64,000 nucleotides of DNA, taken from the NCBI GenBank assembly GCA_003298465.1, contig QNGA01000001.1, positions 558,001 to 622,000 of the forward strand, in the 5' to 3' direction. Below, piece after piece: positions 63,808 through 64,000 of this stretch (within the stretch, counting starts at the first letter, position 1; each line of letters opens with the position of its first letter). Under the pieces are notes generated by a model. It did not search any database. It was not told the origin of the DNA and worked only from the letters and a program-made list of their open reading frames with translations. Position numbers and translations under genes: made by a program. The stretch is from a halophilic archaeon (GTDB lineage Archaea > Halobacteriota > Halobacteria > Halobacteriales > Haladaptataceae).

Positions 63808-63898
63808 TTTCGGGTCCATCGCCGGCGACGGTGCCGCCGGACGGACTCACTCTGCCGATATCCTTATTCGTCGGGGTTTCGTTCTATACACCGTCGAA

Positions 63899-64000
63899 AT
63901 GTCTCGTACGTCCTATAGCCGCAGTGACGGCGAGCGGCCGAGTACGGCCGTCGTCAACGCCCTCGCGGCCCACGAAGACACCGACGTCGGCGAAATCCGC
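63899..64000 (+). CDS. HalOD1-type protein, start only (partial)
   Basis: ATG at 63899; 34 codons before the window ends. The visible STAVVNALAAHEDTDVGEIR matches the start of the HalOD1 output domain, a small haloarchaeal domain found alone or attached to response regulators. The rest is outside the window, so other domains cannot be excluded. Confidence 0.6.
   Translation, partial: MSRTSYSRSDGERPSTAVVNALAAHEDTDVGEIR

Noticed and set aside
1..64000. CRISPR array, integrated virus or insertion sequence
   Set aside because: I saw no regularly spaced direct repeats, transposase, integrase or terminal inverted repeats. The only repeated DNA I noted outside genes is the two-copy element near 28,050 and 28,835.

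Overview
The window is a piece of a haloarchaeal (class Halobacteria) main chromosome. Evidence for this: GC-rich DNA with a strong G/C third-position bias, very acidic proteins, an archaeal-type split RNA polymerase operon (rpoH-B2-B1-A1-A2-nusA), aIF5B, TBP, EF-1alpha, EF-2, an archaeal RNase P RNA, geranylgeranylglyceryl phosphate synthase, twin-arginine secretion signals with lipoboxes, halocyanin, and many genes with a TATA box about 25-30 bases before a start codon (leaderless-type transcripts). ATG and GTG starts are both used; TAG, TGA and TAA are all ordinary stops.

Layout. 1-7,700: housekeeping and small genes (M29 aminopeptidase, CHY zinc finger protein, TBP, TPR protein, DUF424, SufS, GMP synthase glutaminase subunit). 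7,700-12,500: secreted propeller protein, aIF5B, PRC-barrel/Nob1 pair, CPBP protease. 12,500-14,350: a sulfur-handling operon (YeeE/YedE transporter, TusA-like protein, rhodanese). 14,800-20,370: topoisomerase I, GGGP synthase, AspRS, RNase P RNA. 20,600-25,400: a heavy-metal region (Zn/Cd-type P1B ATPase, Cys-bearing winged-helix protein, Bat-type HTH regulator, CDF transporter). 25,500-27,170: CBS protein and a second M29 aminopeptidase. 27,400-31,300: a lower-GC accessory stretch with a membrane HTH regulator, two secreted proteins of unknown function sharing an upstream DNA element, and a halolysin-like subtilase, which ends tail to tail against a metzincin lipoprotein (31,260-32,297). 32,400-41,000: methyltransferases, a HerA-type ATPase gene broken by two in-frame TAG codons, a paired CrcB fluoride channel, and an RND exporter with a surface CARDB/NEW3-type partner. 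41,180-59,690: tRNA-Asp and the large transcription/translation block, interrupted between nusA and rps12 by a frameshifted propeller-halocyanin gene. 59,800-64,000: rhomboid protease, tRNA-Ala, GNAT, a Tat lipoprotein, a possible structured RNA, an Lrp/AsnC regulator and the start of a HalOD1-type protein.

Most of the window is conserved core. The points that deserve a second look are: the twice-amber HerA ATPase; the metzincin lipoprotein whose C-terminal half is a decayed copy of its own protease domain; the propeller-halocyanin fusion with a one-base frameshift; the membrane-HTH/secreted-protein cluster with its shared promoter element and a four-copy RLT repeat; a possible unannotated ~100-nt RNA near 63,111; and four very small proteins (37-59 aa).
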